Origin: Siphonodentalium dalli
Taxonomy: Eukaryota; Mollusca; Scaphopoda; Gadilida; Siphonodentaliidae
Direction: 5' to 3'
Length of the DNA: 64,000 bases
Assembly (NCBI GenBank): GCA_032622095.1
Contig: CP136064.1
Coordinates: 213,046,205-213,110,204, forward strand
A model generated the notes under the pieces. It was not told the origin of the DNA. It worked only from the letters and a program-made list of their open reading frames with translations, and did not search any database. Shown one piece after another: positions 28,601 to 43,114 of the stretch; position 1 is the first letter of the stretch; every line of letters starts with the position of its first letter. The translations under genes and the position numbers were made by a program.

Positions 28601-31600
28601 TATAGATAATTCCAATGAACTTATTTTCTGAACATTTTCCACCAAATAATAGGAATCCTAATGCATGTTTATTTGCCGAACTACCCCCCCCCCCCCCCAG
28701 ATAAATTATAGACCATTCCAATTAACTTATTTTCTTAACATTTTTATACTTCTGCAATCGTATTTCCTGACCAACACACTAGATAAATTATAGACCATTC
28801 CAATGAACTTATTTTCTGAACATTTCCACCAAATAATAGGAATCCTAATGCATGTTTGTTTGCCGAACTACCCCCCCCCCCCCGATAAATTATAGACCAT
28901 TCCAATGAACTTATTTTCTGAACATTTTCCACCAACGAATAGGAATTCTTCTGCACTTGTGTTTGCCGAACAACCCTCCAGTTAAATTATAGACCATTCC
29001 AATGAACTTATTTTCTGAACATTTCCACCAAATAATAGGAATCCTAATGCATGTTTATTTGTCGAACACCCCCCCCCCCCCCGATCAATTATAGACCATT
29101 CCAATGAACTTATTTTCTGAACATTTCCACCAAATAATAGGAATCCTAATGCATGTTTGTTTGCCGAACAACCCCCCCCCCCCCCCCAGATAAATTATAG
29201 ACCATTCCAATGAACTTATTTTCTGAACATTTTCCACCAACGAATAGGAATCCTTCTGCACTTGTGTTTACCGAACAACCCTCCAGTTAAATTATAGACC
29301 ATTCCAATTAACTTATTTTCTGAACATATTCCATCAATGAATAGGATTCCTCCAGAATTATATACCGTTCCAATATCCTATTATATAACTAAGGGGTGAA
29401 TCCACCGCGTAATGACAATAAGTTCAACAAACAGTCATGTGCCGCATAGGCCGTTTGTTGAACTTATTTTCTGAACATTTTTATACTTCTGCACTCGTAT
29501 TTCCTAACCAACCCACTAGATAAATTATATATAATTCCAATGAACTTATTTTCTGAACATTTTCCACCAAATAATAGGAATCCTAATGCATGTTTATTTG
29601 CCGAACTACCCCCCCCCCCCCCCCCCGATAAATTATAGACCATTCCAATGAACTTATTTTCTGAACATTTTCCACCAACGAATAGGAATTCTTCTGCACT
29701 TGTGTTTGCCGAACAACCCTCCAGTTAAATTATAGACCATTCCAATGAACTTATTTTCTGAACATTTCCACCAAATAATCGGAATCCTAATGCATGTTTA
29801 TTTGCCGAACAACCCCCCCCCCCCCCCCGATCAATTATAGACCATTCCAATGAACTTATTTTCTGAACATTTCCACCAAATAATAGGAATCCTAATGCAT
29901 GTTTGTTTGCCGAACAACCCCCCCCCCCCCCCCCAGATAAATTATAGACCATTCCAATAAACTTATTTTCTGAACATTTTCCACCAGCGAATAGGAATCC
30001 TTCTGCACTTGTGTTTACCGAACAACCCTCCAGTTAAATTATAGACCATTCCAATTAACTTATTTTCTGAACATATTCCATCAATGAATAGGATTCCTCC
30101 AGAATTATATACCGTTCCAATATCCTATTATATAACTAAGGGGTGGATCCACCGCGTAATGACAATAAGTTCAACAAACAGTCATGTGCCGCATAGGCCG
30201 TTTGTTGAACTTATTTTCTGAACATTTTTATACTTCTGCACTCGTATTTCCTAACTAGATAAATTATAGACCATTCCAATGAACTTATTTTCTGAACATT
30301 TTCCACCAAATAATAGGAATCCTAATGCATGTTTATTTGCCGAACTACCCCCCCCCCCCCCCCAGATAAATTATAGACCATTCCAATGAACTTATTTTCT
30401 GAACATTTTCCACCAACGAATAGGAATTCTTCTGCACTTGTGTTTGCCGAACAACCCTCCAGTTAAATTATAGACCATTCCAATTAACTTATTTTCTTAA
30501 CATTTTTATACTTCTGCAATCGTATTTCCTGACCAACACACTAGATAAATTATAGACCATTCCAATGAACTTATTTTCTGAACATTTCCACCAAATAATA
30601 GGAATCCTAATGCATGTTTGTTTGCCGAACAACCCCCCCCCCCCCCCCCCCAGATAAATTATAGACCATTCCAATAAACTTATTTTCTGAACATTTTCCA
30701 CCAGCGAATAGGAATCCTTCTGCACTTGTGTTTACCGAACAACCCTTCAGTTAAATTATAGACCATTCCAATTAACTTATTTTCTGAACATATTCCATCA
30801 ATGAATAGGATTCCTCCAGAATTATATACCATTCCAATGTCCTCTTATATAACTAAGGGGTGAATCCACCGCGTACAGACAATAAGTTCAACAAACGGTC
30901 ATGTGCCGCATAGGCCGTTTGTTGAACTTATTTTCTTAACATTTTTATACTTCTGCAATCGTATTTCCTGACCAACACACTAGATAAATTATAGACCATT
31001 CCAATGAACTTATTTTCTGAACATTTCCACCAAATAATAGGAATCCTAATGCATTTTTATTTGTCGACCCCCCCCCCCCCCCCCCCCAGATAAATTATAG
31101 ACCATTCCAATAAACTTATTTTCTGAACATGTTCCACCAGCGAATAGGAATCCTTCTGCACTTGTGTTTACCGAACAACCCTCCAGTTAAATTATAGACC
31201 ATTCCAATTAACTTATTTTCTGAACATATTCCATCAATGAATAGGATTCCTCCAGAATTATATACCATTCCAATATCCTATTATATAACTAAGGGGTGAA
31301 TCCACCGCGTAATGACAATAAGTTCAACAAACAGTCATGTGCCGCATAGGCCGTTTGTTGAACTTATTTTCTGAACATTTTTATACTTCTGCACTCGTAT
31401 TTCCTAACTAGATAAATTATAGACCATTCCAATGAACTTATTTTCTGAACATTTTCCACCAAATAATAGGAATCCTAATGCATGTTTATTTGCCGAACTA
31501 CCTCCCCCCCCCCCCCCAGATAAATTATAGACCATTCCAATGAACTTATTTTCTTAACATTTTTATACTTCTGCAATCGTATTTCCTGACCAACACACTA

Positions 31601-34600
31601 GATAAATTATAGACCATTCCAATGAACTTATTTTCTGAACATTTCCACAAAATAATTGGAATCCTAATGCATGTTTATTTGTCGACCCCCCCCCCCCCCG
31701 ATCAATTATAGACCATTCCAATGAACTTATATTCTGAACATTTTCCACCAACGAATAGGCATCCTTCTGCACTTGTATTTGCCGAACAAACCCTCCAGTT
31801 AAATTATAGACCATTCCAATGAACTTATTTTCTGAACATTTTCGAGCAATGAATAGGATTCCTCCAGAATTATAAACATTCCAGTATACCCTTATATAAA
31901 TGGGGGTGAATCCACCTCGTTCAGACAATAAGTTCAACAAACGGTCGTATGCCGCATAGGCCGTTTGTTGAACTTATTTTCTGAACATTTTCCACCAGCG
32001 AATAGGAATCCTTCTGCACTTGTGTTTACCGAACAACCCTCCAGTTAAATTATAGACCATTCCAATTAACTTATTTTCTGAACATATTCCATCAATGAAT
32101 AGGATTCCTCCAGAATTATATACCATTCCAATGTCCTCGTTATATAACTAAGGGGTGAATCCACCGCGTACAGACAATAAGTTCAACAAACGGTCATGTG
32201 CCGCATAGGCCGTTTGTTGAACGTATTTTCTTAACATTTTTTATACTTCTGCAATCGTATTTCCTGACCAACACACTAGATAAATTATAGATAATTCCAA
32301 TGAACTTATTTTCTGAACATTTTCCACCAAATAATAGGAATCCTAATGCATGTTTATTTGCCGAACTACCCCCCCCCCCCCCGATAAATTATAGACCATT
32401 CCAATGAACTTATTTTCTGAACATTTTCCACCAACGAATAGGAATTCTTCTGCACTTGTGTTTGCCGAACAACCCTCCAGTTAAATTATAGACCATTCCA
32501 ATGAACTTATTTTCTGAACATTTCCACCAAATAATAGGAATCCTAATGCATGTTTATTTGTCGAACAACCCCCCCCCCCCCCGATCAATTATAGACCATT
32601 CCAATGAACTTATTTTCTGAACATTTTCGAGCAATGAATAGGATTCCTCCAGAATTATAAACATTCCAGTATACCCTTATATAAATGGGGGTGAATCCAC
32701 CTCGTTCAGACAATAAGTTCAACAAACGGTCGTATGCCGCATAGGCCGTTTGTTGAACTTATTTTCTGAACATTTTCCACCAGCGAATAGGAATCCTTCT
32801 GCACTTGTGTTTACCGAACAACCCTCCAGTTAAATTATAGACCATTCCAATTAACTTATTTTCTGAACATATTCCATCAATGAATAGGATTCCTCCAGAA
32901 TTATATACCATTCCAATGTCCTCTTATATAACTAAGGGGTGAATCCACCGCGTACAGACAATAAGTTCAACAAACGGTCATGTGCCGCATAGGCCGTTTG
33001 TTGAACTTATTTTCTTAACATTTTTATACTTCTGCAATCGTATTTCCTGACCAACACACTAGATAAATTATAGATAATTCCAATGAACTTATTTTCTGAA
33101 CATTTTCCACCAAATAATAGGAATCCTAATGCATGTTTATTTGCCGAACTACCCCCCCCCCCCGATAAATTATAGACCATTCCAATGAACTTATTTTCTG
33201 AACATTTTCCACCAACGAATAGGAATTCTTCTGCACTTGTGTTTGCCGAACAACCCTCCAGTTAAATTATAGACCATTCCAATGAACTTATTTTCTGAAC
33301 ATTTCCACCAAATAATAGGAATCCTAATGCATGTTATTTGTCGAACAACCCCCCCCCCCCCCGATCAATTATAGACCATTCCAATGAACTTATTTTCTGA
33401 ACATTTCCACCAAATAATAGGAATCCTAATGCATGTTTGTTTGCCGAACAACCCCCCCCCCCCCACCAGATAAATTATAGACCATTCCAATAAACTTATT
33501 TTCTGAACATTTTCCACCAGCGAATAGGAATCCTTCTGCACTTGTGTTTACCGAACAACCCTCCAGTTAAATTATAGACCATTCCAATTAACTTATTTTC
33601 TGAACATATTCCATCAATGAATAGGATTCCTCCAGAATTATATACCGTTCCAATATCCTATTATATAACTAAGGGGTGAATCCACCGCGTACAGACAATA
33701 AGTTCAACAAACGGTCATGTGCCGCATAGGCCGTTTGTTGAACTTATTTTCTGAACATTTTTATACTTCTGCACTCGTATTTCCTAACTAGATAAATTAT
33801 AGACCATTCCGATGAACTTATTTTCTGAACATTTTCCACCAAATAATAGGAATCCTAATGCATGTTTATTTGCCGAACTACCCCCCCCCCCCCAGATAAA
33901 TTATAGACCATTCCAATGAACTTATTTTCTTAACATTTTTATACTTCTGCAATCGTATTTCCTGACCAACACACTAGATAAATTATAGACCATTCCAATG
34001 AACTTATTTTCTGAACATTTCCACCAAATAATAGGAATCCTAATGCATGTTTGTTTGCCGAACAACCCCCCCCCCCAGATAAATTATAGACCATTCCAAT
34101 AAACTTATTTTCTGAACATTTTCCACCAGCGAATAGGAATCCTTCTGCACTTGTGTTTGCCGAACAACCCTCCAGTTAAATTATAGACCATTCCAATGAA
34201 CTTATTTTCTGAACATTTTCGAGCAATGAATAGGATTCCTCCAGAATTATAAACATTCCAGTATACCCTTATATAAATGGGGGTGAATCCACCTCGTTCA
34301 GACAATAAGTTCAACAAACGGTCATGTGCCGCATAGGCCGTTTGTTGAACTTATTTTCTTAACATGTTTATACTTCTGCAATCGTATTTCCTGACCAACA
34401 CACTAGATAAATTATAGATCATTCCAATGAACTTATTTTCTGAACATTTCCACCAAATAATAGGAATCCTAATGCATGTTTATTTGTCGACCCCCCCCCC
34501 CCCCGATCAATTATAGACCATTCCAATGAACTTATATTCTGAACATTTTCCACCAACGAATAGGCATCCTTCTGCACTTGTATTTGCCGAACAACCCTCC

Positions 34601-34917
34601 AGTTAAATTATAGACCATTCCAATGAACTTATTTTCTGAACATTTTCGAGCAATGAATAGGATTCCTCCAGAATTATAAACATTCCAGTATACCCTTATA
34701 TAAATGGGGGTGAATCCACCTCGTTCAGACAATAAGTTCAACAAACGGTCGTATGCCGCATAGGCCGTTTGTTGAACTTATTTTCTGAACATTTTTTAAA
34801 CTTCTGCACTTGTATTTCCTGAACAACCCTCCAGATAAATTATAGACCATTTCAATGAACTTATTTTCTGAACATTTTCCACCAATGAATATGATTACTT
34901 CTGCACTTTTATTTGCC

Positions 34918-35420
34918 GAACAAGCCAGGGTGTTGGAAAATACTTTCAGGCACGTGTGCTGATTTTTTCCTTTCGACCATTGTTGGGACCCACCCACCCC
35001 CGCGTCCAAATGTTTTTCGTTTTCGTCAGTTTTTTTTCCGATCATTTTTGGACACCCACCCTGTGATTTGTGAAAAAAATTGTTTGTTTGTCCCATCGAC
35101 CACCCGCCCACCCCGGCATACGTGTCCGGAAAAAATCCCCCCACCTGTAATTCTAAGGTGTTTTAAACCAAACCCATCTGAATTCATTGCACACACAAAA
35201 ATTGAGTTTCGGAAAAAAATATTAGTTGGTTCCATCGACCACCCACCCACCCCGACATACGTGCCCGATAAAATTCCCCCCACCTGTTATTGTAAGGTGT
35301 TTTAAGCTAAATTCATCTGAACTCATTGCATTTGAGTTGCGGAAAAATTGTTTGTTGGTTCCATCGACCACCCACCCACCCTGGTATTCGTGCCCGGAAA
35401 AATCCCCTGAACAACCCAGA
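34918..35420 (+). repeat. K module copy 6
   Basis: Full-length sister of copy 4, with the same TTATTGTAAGG and CTGGTATTCG variants. Confidence 0.85.
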
Positions 35421-38159
35421 TAAATTATATACCATTCCAATATCCCCTTATATAACTGGTGGGAGAATCCATTCAGTTCAGACAATAAGTTCAACAAACG
35501 GTAATGGGCCGCATAGACCGTTTGTTGAACTTATATTCTGAAATTGTTTTAACTTCTGCACTCTTATTTCCAGACCAACCCTACAGATAAATTATAGACC
35601 ATTCCAATGAACTTATTTTATGAACATATTCCATCAATGAATAGGAATCCTAATGCATGTTTATTTGCCGAACAACCCTCCAGATAAATTATAGACCATT
35701 CCAATGAACTTATTTTCTGAACATTTTCAACCAACGAATAGCAATCCTTCTGCACTTGTGTTTGCCGAACAACCCTCCAGTTAAATTATATACCATTCCA
35801 ATTAACTTATTTTCTGAACATATTCCATCAATGAATAGGATTCCTCCAGAATTATATACCGTTCCAATATCCTCTTATATAACTAAGGGGTGAATCCACC
35901 GCGTACAGACAATAAGTTTAACAAACGGTCATGTGCCGCATAGGCCGTTTGTTGAACTTATTTTCTGAACATTTTTATACTTCTGCACTCTTATTTCCTA
36001 ACCAACCCACCAGATAAATTATAGATAATTCCAATGAACTTATTTTCTGAACAGTTTCCACCAAATAATAGGAATCCTAATGCATGTTTATTTGCCGAAC
36101 AACCCCCCCCCCCCCCCCAGATCAATTATAGACCATTCCAATGAACTTATTTTCTGAACATTTTCCACCAACGAATAGGAATCCTTCTGCACTTGTGTTT
36201 ACCGAACAACTCTCCAGTTAAATTATAGACCATTCCAATTAACTTATTTTCAGAACATATTCCATCAATGAATAGGATTCCTCCAGAATTATATACCGTT
36301 CCAATATCCTCTTATATAACTAAGGGGTGAATCCACCGCGTACAGACAATAAGTTCAACAAACGGTCATGTGCCGCATAGGCCGTTTGTTGAACTTATTT
36401 TCTGAACATTTTTATACTTCTGCACTCTTATTTCCTAACCAACCCACCAGATAAATTATAGATAATTCCAATGAAATTATTTTCTAAACATTTTCCACCA
36501 AATAATAGGAATCCTAATGCATGTTTATTTGCCGAACAACCCCCCCCCCAGATAAATTATAGACCATTCCAATGAACTTATTTTCTGAACATTTTCCACC
36601 AACGAATAGGAATCCTTCTGCACTTGTGTTTACCGAACAACCCTCCAGTTAAATTATAGACCATTCCAATTAACTTATTTTCTGAACATATTCCATCAAT
36701 GAATAGGATTCCTCCAGAATTATATACCGTTCCAATATCCTATTATATAACTAAGGGTGAATCCACCGCGTAATGACAATAAGTTCAACAAACAGTCATG
36801 TGCCGCATAGGCCGTCTGTTGAACTTATTTTCTGAACATTTTTATACTTCTGCACTCGTATTTCCTAACCAACCACTAGATAAATTATAGATAATTCCAA
36901 TGAACTTATTTTCTGAACATTTTCCACCAAATAATAGGAATCCTAATGCATGTTTATTTGCCGAACTACCCCCCCCCCCCCCCCCGATAAATTATAGGAC
37001 CATTCCAATGAACTTATTTTCTGAACATTTTCCACCAACGAATAGGAATTCTTCTGCACTTGTGTTTGCCGAACAACCCTCCAGTTAAATTATAGACCAT
37101 TCCAATGAACTTATTTTCTGAACATTTCCACCAAATAATAGGAATCCTAATGCATGTTTATTTGTCGAACAACCCCCCCCCCCCCCCGATCAATTATAGA
37201 CCATTCCAATGAACTTATTTTCTGAACATTTCCACCAAATAATAGGAATCCTAATGCATGTTTGTTTGCCGAACAACCCCCCCCCCCCCCCCCAGATAAA
37301 TTATAGACCATTCCAATAAACTTATTTTCTGAACTTTTTCCACCAGCGAATAGGAATCCTTCTGCACTTGTGTTTACCGAACAACCCTCCAGTTAAATTA
37401 TAGACCATTCCAATTAACTTATTTTCTGAACATATTCCATCAATGAATAGGATTCCTCCAGAATTATATACCATTCCAATATCCTCTTATATAACTAAGG
37501 GGTGAATCCACCGCGTACAGACAATAAGTTCAACAAACGGTCATGTGCCGCATAGGCCGTTTGTTGAACTTATTTTCTTAACATGTTTATACTTCTGTAC
37601 TCGTATTTCCTGACCAACACGCCAGATAAATTATAGACCATTCCAATGAACTTATTTTCTTAACATTTTTATACTTCTGTACTCGTATTTCCTGACCAAC
37701 ACACCAGACAAATTATAGACCATTCCAATGAACTTATTTTCTGAACATTTCCACCAAATAATAGGAATCCTAATGCATGTTTATTTGTCGAACCCCCCCC
37801 CCCCCCCGATCAATTATAGACCATTCCAATGAACTTATATTCTGAACATTTTCCACCAACGAATAGGAATTCTTCTGCACTTGTATTTGCCGAACAACCC
37901 TCCAGTTAAATTATAGACCATTCCAATGAACTTATTTTCTGAACATTTTCGAGCAATGAATAGGATTCCTCCAGAATTATAACATGCCAGTATACCCTTA
38001 TATAAATGGGGGTGAATCCACCTCGTTCAGACAATAAGTTCAACAAACGGTCGTATGCCGCATAGGCCGTTCGTTGAACTTATTTTCTGAACATTTTATA
38101 CTTCTGCACTTGTATTTCCTGAACAACCCTCCAGATAAATTATAGATCATTTCAATGAA

Positions 38160-38620
38160 CTGATTTTTTCTTTTCGACCATTGTTGGGACCCACCCACCC
38201 CCGCGTCCAAATGTTTTTCGTTTTCGTCAGTTTTTTTTTCCGACCATTTTTGGACACCCACCCTGTGATTTGTGAAAAAAATTGTTTGTTTGTCCCATCG
38301 ACCACCCATCCACCCCGGCATACATGTCCGGAAAAAATCCCCCCACCTGTAATTTCTAAGGTGTTTTAAACAAAACTCATCTGAATTCATTGCACACACA
38401 AAAATTGAGTTTCGGAAAAAAATATTAGTTGGTTCCATCGACCACCCACCCACCCCGACATACGTGCCCGATTAAATTCCCCCACCTGTTATTCTAAGGT
38501 GTTTTAAGCTAAACTCATCTGAACTCATTGCATTTGAGTTGCGGAAAAATTGTTTGTTGGTTCCATCGAGAAACCCACCCACCCTGGCATTCGTGCCCGG
38601 AAAATTCCCACGAACCCAGA
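38160..38620 (+). repeat. K module copy 7, 5' truncated
   Basis: Starts abruptly inside the module at GATTTTTTCTTTTCGACC, so it lacks the AAGCCAGGGTGTT start. It has the CCATCGAGAAACCC variant in the third repeat, shared with copies 9, 10 and 11. Confidence 0.8.
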
Positions 38621-39994
38621 TAAATTATATACCATTCCAATATCCCCTTATATAACTGGTGGGAGAATCCATTCAGTTCAGACAATAAGTTCAACAAACG
38701 GTCATGGGCCGCATAGACCGTTTGTTGAACTTATATTCTGAATTTGTTTTAACTTCTGCACTCTTATTTCCAGACCAACCCTCCATATAAATTATAGACC
38801 ATTCCAATGAACTTATTTTCTGAACATATTCCATCAATGAATAGGAATCCTAATGCATGTTTATTTGCCGAACAACCCTCCAGATAAATTATAGACCATT
38901 CCAATGAACTTATTTTCTGAACATTTTTATACTTCTGCACTCGTATTATTTCCTAACCAACCCACCAGATAAATTATAGATAATTCCAATGAACTTATTT
39001 TCTGAACATTTTCCACCAAATAATAGGAATCCTAATGCATGTTTATTTGCCGAACTACCCCCCCCCCCCCCAGATAAATTATAGACCATTCCAATGAACT
39101 TATTTTCTGAACATTTTCCACCAACGAATAGGAATTCTTCTGCACTTGTGTTTGCCGAACAACCCTCCAGTTAAATTATAGACCATTCCAATTAACTTAT
39201 TTTCTGAACATATTCCATCAATGAATAGGATTCCTCCAGAATTATATACCATTCCAATATGCTCTTATATAACTAAGGGGTGAATCCACCGCGTACAGAC
39301 AATAAGTTCAACAAACGGTTATGTGCATTTTTATACTTCTGCAATCGTATTTCCTGACCAACACACTAGATAAATTATAGACCATTCCAATGAACTTATT
39401 TTCTGAACATTTCCACCAAATAATAGGAATCCTAATGCATGTTTATTTGTCGAACAACCTCCCCCCCCCCCCCCACCCGGATCAATTATAGACCATTCCA
39501 ATGAACTTATTTTCTGAACATTTTCCACCTACGAATAGGCATCCTTCTGCACTTGTATTTGCCGAACAAACCCTCCAGTTAAATTATAGACCATTCCAAT
39601 GAACTTATTTTCTGAACATATTCCATCAATGAATAGGATTCCTCCAGTATTATATACCATTCTAATATCACGTTATATAGCTGGGGTGATTCGGCCGAGT
39701 ATAGACAATAAGTTCAACAAACGGTCATGTGCCGCATAGGCCGTTTGTTGAACTTATTTTCTGAACATTTTTATACTTCTGCACTCGTATTTCATGACCA
39801 ACACACCAGATAAATTATAGAAAAATTCCAATAAACTTATTTTCTGAACACTTTCCACCAATGAATAGGAATCCTTCTGCACTTGTATTTCCTGAACAAC
39901 CCTCCAGATAAATTATAGACCATTCCAATGAACTTATTTTCTGAACATTTTCCACCAATGAATATGATTACTTCTGCACTTTTATTTGCCGAAC

Positions 39995-40498
39995 AAGCCA
40001 GGGTGTTGGAAAATACTTTCAGGCACGTATGCTGATTTTTTCCTTTCGACCATTGTTGGGATCCACCCACCCCCCGCGTCCAAATGTTTTTCGTTTTCGT
40101 CAGTTTTTTTCCGACCATTTTTGGACACCCACCCTGTGAGTTGTGAAAAAAATTGTTTGTTGGTCCCATCGACCACCCACCCACCCCGGCATACGTGTCC
40201 GGAAAAAAAACATCCCCCACCTGTAATTCTAAGGTGTTTTAAACAAAACTCATCTGAATTCATTGCACACAAAAAATTTAAGTTTCGGAAAAAAATATTA
40301 GTTGGTTCCATCGACCACCCACCCACCCCCGACATACGTGCCCGATAAAATTCCCCCACCTGTTATTCTAAGGTGTTTTAAGCTAAACTCATCTGAACTC
40401 ATTGCATTTGAGTTGCGGAAAAACTGTTTGTTGGTTCCATTGACCACCCACCCACCCTGGCATTCGTGCCCGGAAAATTCCCCTGAACAACCCAGATA
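39995..40498 (+). repeat. K module copy 8
   Basis: Full-length copy with a GGAAAAAAAACATCCC expansion. It shares TTATATGCCATTCC with copy 1. Confidence 0.85.
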
Positions 40499-41750
40499 AA
40501 TTATATGCCATTCCAATATCCCCTTATATAACTGGTGGGAGAATCCATTCAGTTCAGACAATAAGTTCAACAAACGGTCATGGGCCGCATAGACCGTTTG
40601 TTGAACTTATATTCTGAATTTGTTTTAACTTCTGCACTCTTATTTCCAGACCAACCCTCCAGATAAATTATAGACCATTCCAATGAACTTATTCCATCCA
40701 TGAATAGGAATCCTAATGCATGTTTATTTGCCGAACAACCCTCCAGATAAATTATAGACCATTCCAATGAACTTATTTTCTGAAAATTTTTTAACTTCTG
40801 CACTCGTATTTCCTAACCAACCCACCAGATAAATTATAGATAATTCCAATGAACTTATTTTCTGAACATTTTCCACCAAATAATAGGAATCCTAATGCAT
40901 GTTTATTTGCCGAACAACCCCCCCCCCCCGATAAATTATAGACCATTCCAATGAACTTATTTTCTGAACATTTTCCACCAACGAATAGGAATCCTTCTGC
41001 ACTTGTGTATACCGAACAACCCTCCAGTTAAATTATAGACCATTCCAATTAACTTATTTTCTGAACATATTCCATCAATGAATAGGATTCCTCCAGAATT
41101 ATATACCATTCCAATATCCTCTTATATAACTAAGGGGTGAATCCACCGCGTACAGACAATAAGTTCAACAAACGGTCATGTGCCGCATAGGCCGTTTGTT
41201 GAACTTATTTTCTGAACATTTTTATACTTCTGCACTCTTATTTCCTAACCAACCCACCAGATAAATTATAGATAATTCCTATGAAATTATTTTCTGAACA
41301 TTTTCCACCAAATAATAGGAATCCTAATGCATGTTTATTTGCCGAACAACCACCCCCCCCCCCAGATAAATTATAGACCATTCCAATGAACTTATTTTCT
41401 GAACATTTTCCACCAACGAATAGGAATCCTTCTGCACTTGTGTTTACCGAACAACCCTCCAGTTAAATTATAGACCATTCCAATTAACTTATTTTCTGAA
41501 CATATTCCATCAATGAATAGGATTCCTCCAGAATTATATACCATTCCAATATCCTATTATATAACTAAGGGGTGAATCCACCGCGTAATGACAATAAGTT
41601 CAACAAACAGTCATGTGCCGCATAGGCCGTTTGTTGAACTTATTTTCTGAACATTTTTATACTTCTGCACTCGTATTTCCTAACCAACCCACTAGATAAA
41701 TTATAGATAATTCCAATGAACTTATTTTCTGAACATTTTCCACCAAATAA

Positions 41751-42065
41751 TATTATTATTATTATTATATACATTTAAAAACGCATTATACAATAAAGTT
41801 TCAATGCGCTTTACACAAAGCGCGACAAAAATAACATTGAAATGTAAAATTTAAAAAGCATAGTAATAAGGTAAAGGAAGTTAAGATGATGACTAAGAAC
41901 TAGATTTAAACTTAACGATTAACTTGCGGGAAACATTGTCTAAAAAGTAAAGTTTTGAGATCGGTTTTGAAATCCTTCAATGTAGAACATCGTCGAACAG
42001 TTTGTGGCAGACCGTTCCATACCTGCGTAGCCAATTCCTGAAAACATTTTTTACCGTAATTTTTT
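41751..42065 (-). mobile_element. CR1/L2-like LINE 3' end inserted in the array
   Basis: A monomer breaks at CACCAAATAATA and resumes at ATAGGAATCCTAATG (about 42066). The inserted 315 bp reads on the minus strand as the end of a LINE ORF, then a 3' UTR with the self-complementary GCGCTTTGTGTAAAGCGC, then an (AAT)n tail at 41751-41767. A 5'-truncated body with a short-motif microsatellite tail and little or no target duplication is typical of CR1/L2-clade insertions. It is the only such insertion inside the 41 kb and is not copied in the neighbouring units. Confidence 0.85.
41912..42061 (-). pseudogene. LINE ORF C-terminus, 49 codons
   Basis: Open from the insertion edge to a TAA at 41914-41912. 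The reading includes ELATQVWNGLPQTVRR, then CSTLKDFKTDLKTLLF. The pattern WNxLPxxxRxxxSLxxFKxxLKTxLF is the conserved C-terminal end of CR1/L2-type and related LINE proteins, just after the RT domain. Everything upstream is missing (5' truncation at integration). The frame itself is intact. Confidence 0.8.
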
Positions 42066-42627
42066 ATAGGAATCCTAATGCATGTTTATTTGCCGAACTA
42101 CCCCCCCCCCCCCCCCCAGATAAATTATAGACCATTCCAATGAACTTATTTTCTGAACATTTTCCACCAACGAATAGGAATTCTTCTGCACTTGTGTTTG
42201 CCGAACAACCCTCCAGTTAAATTATAGACCATTCCCAATGAACTTATTTTCTGAACATTTCCACCAAATAATAGGAATCCTAATGCATGTTTATTTGTCG
42301 AACAACCCCCCCCCCCCCCGATCAATTATAGACCATTCCAATGAACTTATTTTCTGAACATTTCCACCAAATAATAGGAATCCTAATTCATGTTTGTTTG
42401 CCGAACAACCCCCCCCCCCCCAGATAAATAATAGACCATTCCAATAAACTTATTTTCTGAACATTTTCCACCAGCGAATAGGAATTCTTCTGCACTTGTA
42501 TTTGCCGAACAACCCTCCAGTTAAATTATAGACCATTCCAATGAACTTATTTTCTGAACATTTTCGAGCAATGAATAGGATTCCTCCAGAATTATAACAT
42601 TCCAGTATACCCTTATATAAATGGGGG

Positions 42628-43114
42628 GTTGTTGGAAAATACTTTCAGGCACGTGTGCTGATTTTTTCCTTTCGACCATTGTTGGGACCCACCCACCCCC
42701 GCGTCCAAATGTTTTTCGTTTTCGTCAGTTTTTTTTCCGACCATTTTTGGACACCCACCCTGTGATTTGTGAAAAAAAATGTTTGTTTGTCCCATCGACC
42801 ACCCACCCACCCCGGCATACATGTCCGGAAAAAATCCCCCCACCTGTAATTTCTAAGGTGTTTTAAACAAAACTCATCTGAATTCATTGCACACAAAAAT
42901 ATTGAGTTTCGGAAAAAAATATTAGTTGGTTCCATCGACCACCCACCCACCCCGACATACGTGCCCGATAAAATTCCCCCACCTGTTATTCTAAGGTGTT
43001 TTAAGCTAAACTCATCTGAACTCATTGCATTTGAGTTGCGGAAAAATTGTTTGTTGGTTCCATCGAGAAACCCACCCGCCCTGGCATTCGTGCCTGGAAA
43101 ATTCCCATGAACCC
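42628..43114 (+). repeat. K module copy 9
   Basis: Joined to the array at ATGGGGGGTTGTTGGAAAAT, so its first bases replace a hairpin-proximal monomer. It carries the GAGAAACCC and CCCATGAACCC variants of the copy 7/10/11 group. Confidence 0.8.

Noticed and set aside
9809-34744. Recurring 70-codon minus-strand frame starting MLNLLSERGGFTPIYIR
   Set aside because: Present wherever the GTATG-type hairpin and two monomers occur. It begins in the hairpin arm and ends in the monomer; repetition of the DNA explains its conservation.
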